A stretch of 64,000 nt of DNA, taken from the NCBI RefSeq assembly GCF_051014445.1, contig NW_027488370.1, positions 15,190,001 to 15,254,000 on the forward strand. Direction: 5' to 3'. This DNA comes from Colletes latitarsis (lineage: Eukaryota > Arthropoda > Insecta > Hymenoptera > Colletidae). The position numbers were made by a program, and so were the translations under genes. The notes under the pieces are model-generated. The model searched no databases, was not told where the DNA came from, and worked only from the letters and a program-made list of their open reading frames with translations. Below, piece by piece: positions 27,541 through 42,026 of this stretch (positions within the stretch are counted from its first letter, which is position 1; each line of letters starts with the position of its first letter).

Positions 27541-27930
27541 CCTAGACCTAACCCAGACCTAACATGCGTTATGCTCTAAAATATTGATCGAGACCAGGTA
27601 AAATTGACTGTTTCAGTGTGGTACCACATTACTGCGTTGTCAAAGCCAGAAAAAGGCCAGGATCTGGCCAACAAGTATGCGAAAAATGCAAAAGTACGAG
27701 CCAGATGAGGGCAAATCCCAGACCTAACCGAGACATAACCGGCGTTATCCTCAAAAATATTAACCGCAACCAGGTTTCATTGAATGTTTCAGTGTGGTGC
27801 CACATTACTACGTGATCCAATCTATAAATAGCCCAGGATCTAGCCATGAAGTATGAGAAATATGCGAAGGTATGGGTCTTATGGGGGCAAATCCCAGGCC
27901 TAACCTAGACCTAGCATGCGATATCCTCTA
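27541..27930 (+). repeat. Mosaic junction between satellite subfamilies A and B
   Basis: Around 27,541-27,600 the sequence is already B-like (CCTAGACCTAACCCAGACCT, CATGCGTTATGCTC, ATTGATCGAGACCAGG). From about 27,620 to 27,780 it returns to A-like sequence (TTACTGCGTTGTCAAAGCC, GGCCAGGATCTGGCC, ACCGAGACATAACCGGCG). After 27,800 it is B-like for the rest of the array. Phase and 176-bp spacing are kept, so the two subfamilies were joined by in-register exchange rather than by insertion of foreign DNA. Confidence 0.8.
27544..27565. repeat. Telomere-like 11-bp duplication within the monomer (representative)
   Basis: AGACCTAACCC is followed directly by AGACCTAACAT, an 11-base unit repeated twice. 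CCTAAC is the complement of GTTAGG, one unit of the usual arthropod telomere repeat (TTAGG)n with one flanking base. Many monomers of both subfamilies carry one or two such words at this place. The resemblance is seen directly; any evolutionary link to telomeres is inference. Confidence 0.5.
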
Positions 27931-30119
27931 AAATATTTATCAAGACCAGGTTTAATTGAATGTGTCAGTGTGGTACCACATTACTACGTGAACCAAACCA
28001 GTAAAAACACAGGATCCGTTCAACAAGTATGTGAAGAATTCGAAAGTATGAGTCTGATGAGTGAAAGTCCCAGGACTAACCTAGACCTAACATGCGTTAT
28101 CCTCAATAATATTGATCGAAACAAGGTTTAATCGACTGTGTCAGTGTGGCACCGCATTACTAAGTAATCCAAACCAGAAAAAAAACCAGGATCTGTTCAG
28201 CGAGTATGTGAAGTGTACGAAACTATGAGTCTGATGAGGGCAAATCCCAGAACTATCCCATACCTAACATGCGTTATCCTCTAAAATAGTGATCGAAACC
28301 AGGGTTAATTGACTGTTTCAGTGTGGTTCTACATTACTACGTGACCCAATCCAGAAAAAGCCCAGGATCTAGCCATCAATTATGAGAAATATGCGAAAGA
28401 ATGAGCCTGATGAGAGCAAATCCCAGACCTAACCTCGACCTAACGTGTTATCCTCAAAAATATTTATCGAAACCAGGTTTAATGGACTGTTTCAGTGTGG
28501 TACTACATTAGTACGTGATGCAATCCAGAAATAGCCCAGGATCTAGCCATGAATTATGAGAAATATGCGAAAGTATGAGCCTGATGAGGGCAAATCCAAG
28601 ACCTAACCCAGACCTAACATGAGTTATCCTCAAAAATATTGATCGAAACCAGGTTTAATGGACTGTTTCAGTGTGGTACCACATTACTACGTGATCCAAA
28701 CTAGAAAAAACCCAGGATCTGTTCAACAAGTATGTGATGAATGCGAAAGTATGAGTCTGATGAGTGAAAATCCCAGGCCTAACCTAGACCTAACATGCGT
28801 TATGCTCAAAAATATTTATCGAAACCAGGTTTAATGGACTGTTTCAGTGTGGTACCACATTACTACGTGATCCAAACTAGAAAAAGCCCAGAATCTGCCC
28901 ATCAAGTATGAGAAATATGCGAAAGTACGAGCCTGATGAGAGCAAATCCCAGACCTAACCCAGACCTGGCATGCGTTATGCTCAAAAATATTGATCGAAA
29001 CCAGGTTTAATCGACTGTTTCAGTGTGCTACTAAATTACTACGTGATCCAATCCACAAAAAGCCCAGAATCTGCCCATCAAGTATGAGAAATATGCGAAA
29101 GTACGAGCCTGATGAGGGCAAATCCCAGACCTAACCTAGACCTAGCATGCGTTATGCTCAAAAATATTGATCGAAACCAGGTTTAATGGACTGTTTCAGT
29201 GTGGTACTACATTACTACGTGATCCAAACTAGAAAAAGCCCAGAATCTGCCCATCAAGTATGAGAAATATGCGAAAGTACGAGCCTGATGAGGGCAATTC
29301 CTAGACCTAACCCAGACCTAACATGCGTTATCCTCAAAAATATTGATCGAAACCAGGTTTAATGGACTGTTTCAGTGTGGTACCACATTACTACGTGATC
29401 CAAACTAGAAAAAACCCAGGATCTGTCAACAAGTATGTGATGAATGCGAAAGTATGAGTCTGATGAGTGAAAATCCCAGGCCTAACCTAGACCTAACATG
29501 CGTTATGCTCAAAAATATTTATCGAAACCAGGTTTAGTCGACTGTTTCAGTGTGGTACCACATTAATACGTGATCCAAACCAGAAAAAAACCTAGGATCT
29601 GTTCAACAAGTATGTGAAGTATGCGAAAGTATGAGTCTGATGAGGGCTAATCCCAGGCCTAACCTAGACATAACATGCGTTATCCTGTAAAATATTGATC
29701 GAAACCAGGTTGAGTGGACTGTTTCAGTGTGGTACCACACTACTGCGTGATCCAAACCAGAAAAAACCCAGGATCTGTTCAACAAGTATGTGAAAAATGC
29801 GAAAGTATGATCCTGACGAGGGCAAATCCCAGACCTATCCCAGACCTAACTTGTGTTGTCCTCTAAAATATTGATGGAAACCAGGTTTAATTGACTGTTT
29901 CAGTGTGGTACTACATTACTACGTGATGCAATCCAGAAATAGCCCAGGATCTAGCCATGAATTATGAGAAATATGCGAAAGTATGACCCTGATGAGGGCA
30001 ATTCCTAGACCTAACCCAGACCTAACATGCGTTATCCTCAAAAATATTGATCGAAACCAGGTTTAATGGACTGTTTCAGTGTGGTACCACATTACTACGT
30101 GATCCAAACTAGAAAAAAC

Positions 30120-30790
30120 CCAGGATCTGTTCAACGAGCATGTGAAGAAAGCGAAAGTATGAGCCTGATTTGGGCTAATCCCAGACCTATCCCAGACCTA
30201 ACTTGCGTTATCCTCTAAAATATTGATCGAAACCAGGTTGAATTGACTGTTTTAGTGTGGTACCACATTACTACGTGATCCAAAGCAGAAAAAACCCTGG
30301 ATTAGGTCAACATGTATGTTAAAACTGCGAAAGTATGACCCTGATGAGGCCAAATCCCAGACCTATCCCAGACCTAACTTGCGTTATCCTCTAAAATATT
30401 TATCCAGACCAGTTTTCATTGAATGTTTCAGTGTGGTACCACATTACTACGTGATCCAAAGCAGAAAAAACCCTGGATTAGGTCAACAAGTATGTGAAGA
30501 ATGCGAAAGTATGAGTCTGATGAGTGAAAATCCCAGGCCTAACCTAGACCTAACATGCGTTATACTCTAAAATATTGATCGAAACCTGGTTTAATCGACT
30601 GTTTCAGTGTGGTACCACATTACTATGTGATCCAAACCAGAAAATAACCCAGGATCTGTTCAACGAGTATGTGAAGTGTGCGAAAGTATGAGTCTGATGA
30701 GGTCAAATCCCAGACCAATCCCAGACCTAACTTGCGTTATCCTCAAAAATATTGATCGAAACCAGGTTTAGTTGACTGTTTCAGCGTGCT
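30120..30790 (+). repeat. Block shared with 31,355-32,025 (offset 1,235)
   Basis: About four monomers recur 1,235 bases downstream, including the odd variant CCCTGGATTAGGTCAACATG followed by TATGTTAAAACTGCG. That variant monomer also turns up near 30,995, 32,250, 34,885, 37,530 and 56,340, so it marks copying across the B array. Confidence 0.78.
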
Positions 30791-33700
30791 ACCACATTAC
30801 GACGTGATACGAATCCAGAAATAGCCCAGGATCTAGTCATGATGTATGAGAAAGATGCGAAAGTATGAGCATGATGAGGGCAAATTCTAGAACTGACCCA
30901 GACCTAACATGCGTTATCCTCTAAAATATTGATCGAAACCAGGTTGAATTGACTGTTTTAGTGTGGTACCACATTACTACGTGATCCAAAACAGAAAAAA
31001 CCCTGGATTAGGTCAACATGTATGTTAAAACTGCGAAAGTATGACCCTGATGAGGCCAAATCCCAGAACTATCCCAGACCTAACTTGCGTTATCCTCCAA
31101 AATATTTATCCAGACCAGTTTCCATTGAATGTTTCAGTGTGGTACCACATTACTACGTGATCCAATCCAGAAAAAACCCAGGATCCGTTCAACAAGTATG
31201 TGAAGAATGCGAAAGTATGAGTCTGATGAGTGAAAATCCCAGACCTAACCTAGACCTAACATGCGTTATCCTCAAAAATATTGATCGAAACCTGGTTTAA
31301 TCGACTGTTTCAGTGTGGTACCACATTACTATGTGATCCAAACCAGAAAATAACACAGGATCTGTTCAACGAGTATGTGAAGAAAGCGAAAGTATGAGCC
31401 TGATGTGGGCTAATCCCAGACCTATCCCAGACCTAACTTGCGTTATCCTCTAAAATATTGATCGAAACCAGGTTCAATTGACTGTTTTAGTGTGGTACCA
31501 CATTACTACGTGATCCAAAGCAGAAAAAACCCTGGATTAGGTCAACATGTATGTTAAAACTGCGAAAGTATGACCCTGATGAGGCCAAATCCCAGACCTA
31601 TCCCAGACCTAACTTGCGTTATCCTCTAAAATATTTATCCAGACCAGTTTTCATTGAATGTTTCAGTGTGGTACCACATTACTACGTGATCCAAAGCAGA
31701 AAAAACCCTGGATTAGGTCAACAAGTATGTGAAGAATGCGAAAGTATGTGTCTGATGAGTGAAAATCCCAGGCCTAACCTAGACCTAACATGCGTTATAC
31801 TCTAAAATATTGATCGAAACCTGGTTTAATCGACTGTTTCAGTGTGGTACCACATTACTATGTGATCCAAACCAGAAAGTAACCCAGGATATGTTCAACG
31901 AGTATGTGAAGTGTGCGAAAGTATGAGTCTGATGAGGTCAAATGCCAGACCAATCCCAGACTTAACTTGCGTTATCCTCTAAAATATTGATCGAAACCAG
32001 GTTTAATTGACTGCTTCAGCGTGGTACCACATTACTACGTGATACAATCCAAAAACAGCCCAGGATCTAGCCATGAAGTATGAGAAATATGCGAAAGTAT
32101 GAGCCTGATGAGGGCAAATCCTAGACCTAACCCAAACCTAACATGCGTTATCCTCTAAAATATTTATCAAGGCCAGGTTTAATTGAATGTTTCAGTGTGG
32201 TACCACTTTACTACGTGATCCAAAGCAGAAAAAACCCTCGATCAGGTCAACATGTATGTTAAAACTGCGAAAGTATGACCCTGATGAGGGCAAATCCCAG
32301 GCCTAACCTAGACCTAACTTGCGTTATCCTCTAAAATATTGATCGAAACCAGGTTTAATTCGCTGTTTCAGCGTGGTACCACATTACTACGTGAACCAAA
32401 CCAGAAAAAACCCAGGATCCTTTCAACAAGTATGTGAAGAATGCGGAAGTATGAGTCTGATGAGCGCTAATCCCAGACCTATCCCAGACCTAACCTGCGT
32501 TATCCTCTAAAATATTTATCCAGACCAGGTTTCATTGAATGTTTCAGTGTGGTACCACATTACTACGTGATCCAATCCAGAAAAAACCCAGGATCCGTTC
32601 AACAAGTATGTGAAGAATGCGAAAGTATGGGTCTGATGAGTGAAAATCCCAGACCTAGCCTAGACCTAACATGAATTATTCTCTAAAATATTGGTCGAAA
32701 CCAGGGTTAATTGACTGTTTCAGTGTGGTCCCACATTACTACGTGACCCAAACCAGAAAAAACCCAGGATCCGTTCAACAAGTATGTGAAAAACGCGAAA
32801 GTATGAGCCTGATGAGGGCAAATCCCAGACCTATCCCAGACCTAACATGCGTTATTCTCTAAAATATTTATCAAGACCAGGTTTAACTGAATGTTTCAGT
32901 GTGGTACCACATTTCTACATGTTCCAAACCAGAAAAAACCCAGGATCCGTTCAACAAGTATGTGAAGAATGCGAAAGTATGAGTCTGATGAGTGAAAATC
33001 CCAGGCCTAACCTAGACCTAACATGCGTTATCCTCAAAAATATTGATCGAAACCTGGTTTAATCGACTGTTTCTGTGTGGTACCACATTACTACGTGATA
33101 CAATCCAGAAACAGCCCAGGATCTAGCCATGAAGTATGAGAGATATGCGAAAGTATGAGCCTGTTGAGGGCAAATCCTAGACCTAACCCAAACCTAACAT
33201 GCGTTATCCTCTAAAATATTTATCAAGACCAGGTTTAATTGATTGTTTCAGTGTAGACCCACATTACTACGTGATCCAAACCAGAAAAAACCCAGGATCC
33301 GTTCAACAAGTATGTGAAGAATGCGAAAGTATGAGTCTGATGAGTGAAAATCCCAGGCCTAACCTAGACCTAACATGCGTTATCCTCAAAAATATTGATC
33401 GAAACCTGGTTTAATCGACTGTTTCAGTGTGGTACCACATTACTATGTGATCCAAACCAGAATGTAACCCAGGATCTGTTCAACGAGTATGTGAAGTGTG
33501 CGAAAGTATGAGTCTGATGAGGTCAAATCCCAGAACAATCCCAGACTTAACTTGCGTTATCCTCTAAAATATTGATCGAAACCAGGTTTAATCGACTGTT
33601 TCAGTGTGGTACCACAATACTGCGTGATACAAACCAGAAAAAACCCAGGATCTGTTCAACAAGTATGTGAAAAACGCGAAAGTATGAGCCTGATGAGGGC

Positions 33701-36700
33701 GAATCCCAGACCTATGCCAGACCTAACTTGTGTTATCCTCTAAAATATTGAGCGAAACCAGGTTTAATGGACTGTTTCAGTGTGGTACCACACTACTACG
33801 TGATCCAAACCAGAAAAAACCCAGGATCCGTTCAACAAGTATGTGAAGTGTGCGAAAGTATGAGCCTGATGAGAGCAAATCCCAGACCTAACCTAGACCT
33901 AACATGAATTATTCTCTAAAATATTGGTCGAAACCAGGTTTAATTGACTGTTTCAGTGTGGTCCCGCATTACTACGTGACCCAAACCAGAAAAAACACAG
34001 GATCCGTTCAACAAGTATGTGAAAAACGCGAAAGTATGAGCCTGATGAGAGCAAATCCCAGACCTAACCTAGACCTAACATGAATTATTCTCTAAAATAT
34101 TGATCGAAACCAGGTTTAATCGACTGTTTCAGTGTGGTACCACATTACGACGTGATCCAAACCAGAAAAAACCCAGGATCAGTTCAACAAGTATGAGAAG
34201 AATGCGAAAGTATGAGTCTGATGAGTGAAAATCCCAGGGCTAACCTAGACCTAACATGCGTTATCCTCTAAAATATTGATCCAAACCAGGTTTAATGGAC
34301 TGTTTCAGTGTGGTACCACATTACTGCGTGATCCAAACCAGAAAAAACCCAGGATCAGTTCAACAAGTATGAGAAGAATGCGAAAGTATCAGTCTGATGA
34401 GTGAAAATCCCAGGGCTAACCTAGACCTAACATGCGTTATCCTCTAAACAATTGATCCATACCAGGTATAATGGACTGTTTCAGTGTGGTACCACACTAC
34501 TACGTGATACAAACCAGAAAAAACCCAGGATCTGTTCAACAAGTATGTGAAAAACGCGAAAGTATGAGCCTGATGAGGGAGAATCCCAGACCTATGCCAG
34601 ACCTAACTTGCGTTATCCTCTAAAATATTGATCGAAACCAAGTTTAATTGACTGTTTCAGCGTGGTACCACATTACTACGTGATACAGTCCAGAAACAGC
34701 CCGGGATCTAGCCATGAAGTAGGAGAAATATGCGGAAGTATGAGCCTGATGAGGGCAAATCCTAGACCTAACCCAAACCTAACATGCGTTATCATCTAAA
34801 ATATTTATCAAGACCAGGTTTAATTGAATGTTTCAGTGTGGTACCACTTTACTACGTGATCCAAAGCAGAAAAAACCCTCGATCAGGTCAACATGTATGT
34901 TAAAACTACGAAAGTGCGACCCTGATGAGGTCAAATCCCAGACCTATCCCAAACCTAACTATGCGTTATCCTCTAAAATATTGATCAAAACCAGGTTTAA
35001 TCGACTGTTTCAGTGTGGTACCACATTACTACGTGATCCAAACCAGAAAAAACCCAGGATCCGTTCAACAAGTATGTGAAGAATGCGAAAGTATGAGTCT
35101 GAAGAGTGAAAATCCCAGACCTAACCTAGACCTAACATGCGTTATCCTCTAAGATATTGATCCAAACCATGTTTAATGGACTGTTTCAGTGTGGTACCAC
35201 ACTACTACGTGATCCAAACCAGAGAAAACCCAGGATCTGTTCAGCAAGTATGTGAAAAACGCGAAAGTATGAGCCTGATGAGTGAAAATCCCAGGGCTAA
35301 CCTAGACCTAACATGCGTTATCCTCTAAACAATTGATCCAAACCAGGTTTAATGGACTGTTTCAGTGTGGTACGACACTACTACGTGATACAAGCCAGAA
35401 AAAACCCAGGATCTGTTCAACAAGTATGTGAAAAACGCGAAAGTATGAGCCTGATGAGGGCAAATCCCAGACCTATCCCAGACCTAACTTCCGTTGTCCT
35501 CTAAGATATTGATGGAAACCAGGTTTAATTGACCGTTTCAGTGTTGTACTTCATTACTACGTGATGCAATCCAGAAAAAGCCCAGGATCTAGCCATGAAT
35601 TATGAGAAATATGCGAAAGAACGAGCCTGATGAGAGCAAATCCCAGACCCAGCCTAGACCTAACATGAATTATTCTTTAAAATATTGATCGAAACCAGGT
35701 TTAATCGACTGTTTCAGTGTGGTACCACATTACTATGTGATGCAAAGCAGAAAATAACCCAGGATCTGTTCAACGAGTATGTGAAGTGTGCGAAAGTATC
35801 AGTCTGATGAGGTCATATTCCAGACCTATCCCAAACCTAACTATGCGTTATCCTCTAAAATATTGATCAAAACCAGGTTTAATCGACTGTTTCAGTGTGG
35901 TACCACATTACTACGTGATCCAAACCAGAAAAAACCCAGGATCCGTTCAACAAGTATGAGAAATATGCGAAAGAATGAGCCTGATGAGAGCAAATCCCAG
36001 ACCTAACCTAGACCTAACATGAAGTATTCTCTAAAATATTGGTCGAAACCAGGTTTAGTCGACTGTTTCAGTGTGGTACCACATTACTATGTGATCCAAA
36101 GCAGAAAATAACCCAGGATCTGTTCAACGAGTATGTGAAGTGTGCGAAAGTATTAGTCTGATGAGGTCATATCCCAGACCTATCCCAAACCTAGCTATGC
36201 GTTATCCTCTAAATTATTGATCAAAACCAGGTTTAATCGACTGTTTCAGTGTGGTACCACATTACGTCGTGATCCAAACCAGAAAAAACCCAGGATCCGT
36301 TCAACAAGTATGTGAAGAATGCGAAAGTATGAGTCTGATGAGTGAAAAAACCAGGCCTGACCTACACCTAACATGCGTTATCCTCAAAAATATTGATCGA
36401 AATCTGGTTTAATCGACTGTTTCAGTGTGGTACCACACTACTACGTGATACAAACCAGAAAAAACCCAGGATCTGTTCAACAAGTATGTGAAAAACGCGA
36501 AAGTATGAGCCTGATGAGGGCAAATCCCAGACCAATCCCAGACCTCACTTGCGTTGTCCTCTAAGATATTGATGGAAACCAGGTTTAATTGACTGTTTCA
36601 GTGTTGTACTTCATTACTACGTGATGCAATCCAGAAAAAGCCCAGGATCTAGCCATCAAGTATGAGAAATATGCGAAAGAACGAGCCTGATGAGAGCAAA

Positions 36701-38599
36701 TCCTAGACCTAACCCAAACCTAACATGCGTTATCCTCTAAAATATTTATCAAGACCAGGTTTAATTGAATGTTTCAGTGTGGTACCACATTAGTACCTGA
36801 ACCAAACCAGAAAAAACCCAGGATCTGTTCAACAAGTATGTGAAGTGTGCGAAAGTATGAGTCTCATGAGCGAAAATCCCAGGGTTAACCTAGACCTAAA
36901 CATGCGTTATACTCTAAAATATTGATCCAAACCAGGTTTAATGGACTGTTTCAGTGTGGTACCACACTACTACGTGATACAAGCCAGAAAAAACCCAGGA
37001 TCTGTTCAACAAGAATGTGAAAAACGCGAAAGTATGAGCCTGATGAGGGCGAATCCCAGACCTATGCCAGACCTAACTTACGTTGTTCTCTAAGATATTG
37101 ATGGAAACCAGGTTTAGTTGACTGTTTCAGTGTTGTACTTCATTACTACGTGATACAAACCAGAAAAAACCCAGGAGCTGTTCAACAAATATGTGAAAAA
37201 CGCGAAAGTATGAGCCTGATGATGGCGAATCCCAGACCTATGCCAGACCTAACTTGCGTTGTCCTCTAAGATATTGATGGAAACCAGGTTTAATTGACTG
37301 TTTCAGTGTTGTACTTCATTACTACGTGATGCAATCCAGAAAAAGCCCAGGATCTAGCCATCAAGTATGAGAAATATGCGAAAGAATGAGCCTGATGAGA
37401 GCAAATCCCAGACCTAACCTAGACCTAACGTGCGTTATCCTCTAGAATATCTATCAAGACCAGGTTTAATTGAATGTTTCAGTGTGGTACCACTTTACTA
37501 CGTGATCCAAAGCAGAACAAACCCTCGATCAGGTCAACATGTATGTTAAAACTGCGAAAGTATGACCCTGATGAGGGCAAATCCCAGGCCTAACCTAGAC
37601 CTAACTTGCGTTATCCTCTAACATATTGATCGAAACCAGGTTTAATTGACTGTTTCAGTGTGGTACCACATTACTACGTCATACAATCCAGAAACAGCCC
37701 AGGATCTAGCCATCAAGTATGAGAAATATGCGAAAGAATGTGCCTGATGAGAGCAAATCTCAGACCTAACCTAGACCTAACATGCGTTATCCTCTAAAAT
37801 ATTGATCCAAACCAGGTTTAATGGACTGTTTCAGTGTGGTACCACGTTACTATGTGATCCAAACCAGAAAATAACCCAGGATCTGTTCAACGAGTATGTG
37901 AAGTGTGCGAAAGTATGAGTCTGATGAGAGCAAATCCCAGACCTATCCCAGGCCTAACATGCGTTATCCTCTAAAATATTGATCGAAACCTGGTTTAATC
38001 GACTGTTTCAGTGTGGTACCACATTACTACGTGATACAATCCAGAAACAGCCCAGGATCTAGCCATGAAGTATGAGAGATATGCGAAAGTATGAGCCTGT
38101 TGAGGGCAAATCCTAGACCTAACCCAAACCTAACATGCGTTATCCTCTAAAATATTTATCAAGACCAGGTTTAATTGACTGTTTCAGTGTGGAACCATAT
38201 TACTACGTGATCCAAACCAGAAAAAACCCAGGATCAGTTCAACAAGTATGTGAAGAATGCGAAAGTATGAGTCTGATGAGTGAAAAAACCAGGCCTGACC
38301 TAGACCTAACATGCGTTATCCTCTAAAATATTGAGCGAAACCAGGGTTAATGGACTGTTACAGTGTGGTACCACACTACTACGGGATCCAAACCAGAAAA
38401 AACCCAGGATCTGTTGAACAAGTATGTGAAAAACGCGACAGTATGAGCCTGATGTGGGCAAATCCCAGACCTATCCCAGACCTAACTTGCGTTGTCCTCT
38501 AAAATATTAATGGAAACCAGGTTTAATTGACTGTTTCAGTGTGGTACCACATTACTACGTGATCCAAACCAGAAAAAACCCAGGATCTGTTCAACAAGT

Positions 38600-40470
38600 A
38601 TGTGAAAAACGCGAAACTGTGAGGCTGATGAGGGCAAATCTTAGACCTAACCCAGACCTAAGATGCGTTATCCTCTAAAATATTGATCGAAACCATGTTT
38701 AATTGACTGTTTCAGCGTGGTACCACATTACTACGTGATCCAAACCAGAAAGGACCCAGGATCCGTTCAACAAGTATGTGAAGAATGCGAATGTATGAGT
38801 CTGATCAGTGAAAATCTCAGGCCTTACCTAGACCTAACTTGCGTTGTCCTCTAAAATATTGATGGAAACCAGGTTTCATTGACTGTTTCAGTGTGGTACT
38901 ACGTTACTACGTGATGCAATCCAGAAAAAGCCCAGGATCTAGCAATCAAGTATGAGACATATGCGAAAGAATGAGCCTGATGAGAGCAAATCCCAGACCT
39001 AACCTAGACCTAACATGTGTTATCCTCTAAAATATTGAGCGAAACCAGGTTTAATGGACGGTTTCAGTGTGGTACCACACTACTTCGTGATCCAAACCAG
39101 AAAAAACCCAGGATCTGTTCAACAAGTATGTGAAAAACGCGAAACTGTGAGCCTGATGAGGGCAAATCTTAGACCTATCCCAGACCTAAGATGCGCTGTC
39201 CTCTAAAATATATATCCAGACCAGGTTTCATTGAATGTTTCAGTGTGGTACCACTTTACTACGTGATCCAATCCAGAAATAGCCCAGGATCTAGCCATGA
39301 AGTATGAGAAATATGCGAAAGTATGAGCCTGATGAGGGCAAATCCTAGACCTAACCCAGACCTAACATGCGTTATCCTCTGAAATATTTATCAAGACCAG
39401 GTTTAATTGAATGTTTCAGTGTGGTACCACATTACTATGTGATCCAAACCAGAAAATAACGCAGGATCTGTTCTACGAGTATGTGAAGTGCGCGAAAGTA
39501 TGAGCCTGATGAGGGCAAATCCCAGACCTATCCCAGACCTAACATGCGTTATCCTCTAAAATATTTATCAAGACCAGGTTTAATTGATTGTTTCAGTGTG
39601 GACCCACATTACTACGTGATCCAAACCAGAAAAAACCCAGGGTCCGTTCTACAAGTATGTGAAGAATGCGAAAGTATGAGTCTGATGAGTGAAAATCCCA
39701 GGCCTGACCAAGACCTAACGTGCGTTATCCTCTAAAATATTGAGCGAAACCAGGTTTAATGGACTGTTTCAGTGTGGTACCACACTACTACGTGATTCAA
39801 ACCAGAAAAAACCCAGGATCCGTTCAACAAGTATGTGACGTGTGCGAAAGTATGAGCCTGATGAGAGCAAATCCCAGACCTAACCTACACCTAACATGAA
39901 TTATTCTCTAAAATATTGGTCGAAACCAGGTTTAATTGACTGTTTCAGTGTGGTCCCACATTACTACGTGACCCAAACCAGAAAAAATCCAGGATCCGTT
40001 CAACAAGTATGTGAAGAATGCGAAAGTATGAGTCTGATGAGTGAAAAAACCAGGCCTGACCTACACCTAACATGCGTTATCCACTAAAATATTGAGCGAA
40101 ACCAGGTTTAATGGACTGTTTCAGTGTGGTACCACACTACTACGGGATCCAAACCAGAAAAAACCCAGGATCTGTTCTACAAATATGTGGAAAACGCGAA
40201 AGTATGAGCCTGATGAGAGCAAATCCCAGACCTATCCCAGACCTAACTTGCGTTGTCCTCTAAAATATTGATGGAAACCAGGTTTAATTGACTGTTTCAG
40301 TGTTGTACTTCATTACTACGTGATGCAATCCAGAAAAAGCCCAGGATCTAGCCATCAAGTATGAGAAATATGCGAAAGAATGAGCCTGATGAGAGCAAAT
40401 CCCAGACCTAACCTAGACCTAACATGAATTATTCTCTAAAATATTGGTCGAAACCAGGTTTAATTGACTG
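38600..40470 (+). repeat. Block duplication D3, copy 1 (partner 43,175-45,045)
   Basis: About 1.9 kb recurs 4,575 bases downstream, marked by AGAAAGGACCCAGG, ATATATATCCAGACC and AAAATAACGCAGG. The part from about 38,925 to 40,955 is found a third time at 48,575-50,605 (offset 9,650). A shorter part recurs near 45,345-46,530 (offset 2,113 from copy 2), where LINE copy 1 interrupts it. The marker CTCTAAAATATATATCC lies at 39,201, 43,776, 45,889 and 48,851. Confidence 0.82.
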
Positions 40471-42026
40471 TTTCAGTGTGGAACCACATTACTACGTGAT
40501 CCAAACCAGAAAAAACCCAGGATCAGTTCAACAAGTATGTGAAGAATGCGAAAGTATGAGTCTGATGAGTGAATATCCCAGGCCTAACCTAGACCTAACA
40601 TGCGTTGTCCTCAAAAATATTGATCGAAACCTGGTTTAATCGACTGTTTCAGTGTGGTACCACATTACTATGTGATCCAAACCAGAAAATAACCCAGGAT
40701 CTGATCAACGAGTATGTGAAGTGTGCGAAAGTATGAGTCTGATGAGGGCAAATCCCAGACCTATCCCAGACCTAACATGCGTTATCCTCTAAAATATTTA
40801 TCAAGACCTGGTTTAATTGATTGTTTCAGTGTGGACCCACATTACTACGTGATCCAAACCAGAAAAAACCCAGGATCCGTCAACAAGTATGTGAAGAATG
40901 CGAAAGTATGAGTCTGATGAGTGAAAATCCCAGGCCTAACCTAGACCTAACATGCGTTATCCTCTAAAATATTTATCAAGACCAGGTTTAATTGACTGTT
41001 TCAGTGTGGAACCATATTACTACGTGATCCAAACCAGAAAAAACCCAGGATCAGTTCAACAAGTATGTGAAGAATGCGAAAGTATGAGTCTGATGAGCGA
41101 AAAAACCAGGCCTGACCTAGACCTAACATGCGTTATCCTCTAAAATATTGAGCGAAACCAGGGATAATGGACTGTTACAGTGTGGTACCACACTACTACG
41201 GATCCAAACCAGAAAAAACCCAGGATCTGTTGAACAAGTATGTGAAAAACGCGACAGTATGAGCCGGATGTGGGCAAATCCCAGACCTATCCCAGACCTA
41301 ACTTGCGTTGTCCTCTAAAATATTAATGGAAACCAGGTTTAATTGACTGTTTCAGTGTTGTACTTCATTACTACGTGATGCAATCCAGAAAAAGCTCAGG
41401 ATCTAGCCATCAAGTATGAGAAATATGCGAAAGAATGAGTCTGATGAGGGCAAATCCTAGACCTAACCCAGACCTAACATGCGTTATCCTCTAAAATGTT
41501 TATCAAGACCAGGTTTAACTGAATGTTTCAGTGTAGTATCACACCACTACCTGACCCAAACCACAAAAAACCCAGGATCTGTTCAACAAGTATGTGAAAA
41601 ACGCGAAAGTATGAGCCTGATGAGGGCAAATCCCGGACCTATCCCAGACCTAACTTGTGTTATCCTCTAAAATATTGATCGAAACCAGGTTTAATTGAAT
41701 GTTTCAGTGTGGTACCATATTACTACGTGATCCAAACCAGTAAAAACCCAGGATCCGTTCTACAAGTATGTGAAGAATGCGAAAGTATGAGTCTGATGAG
41801 GGCAAATCCCAGGCCTATCCCAGACCTAACATGCGTTATCCTCTAAAATATTTATCAAGACCAGGTTTAATTGATTGTTTCAGTGTGGACCCACATAACT
41901 ACGTGATCCAAACCAGAAAAAACCCAGGATCCGTTCAACAAGTATGTGAAGAATGCGAAAGTATGAGTCTGATGAGTGAAAAAACCAGGCCTGACCTAGA
42001 CCTAACATGCGTTATCCTCTAAAATA

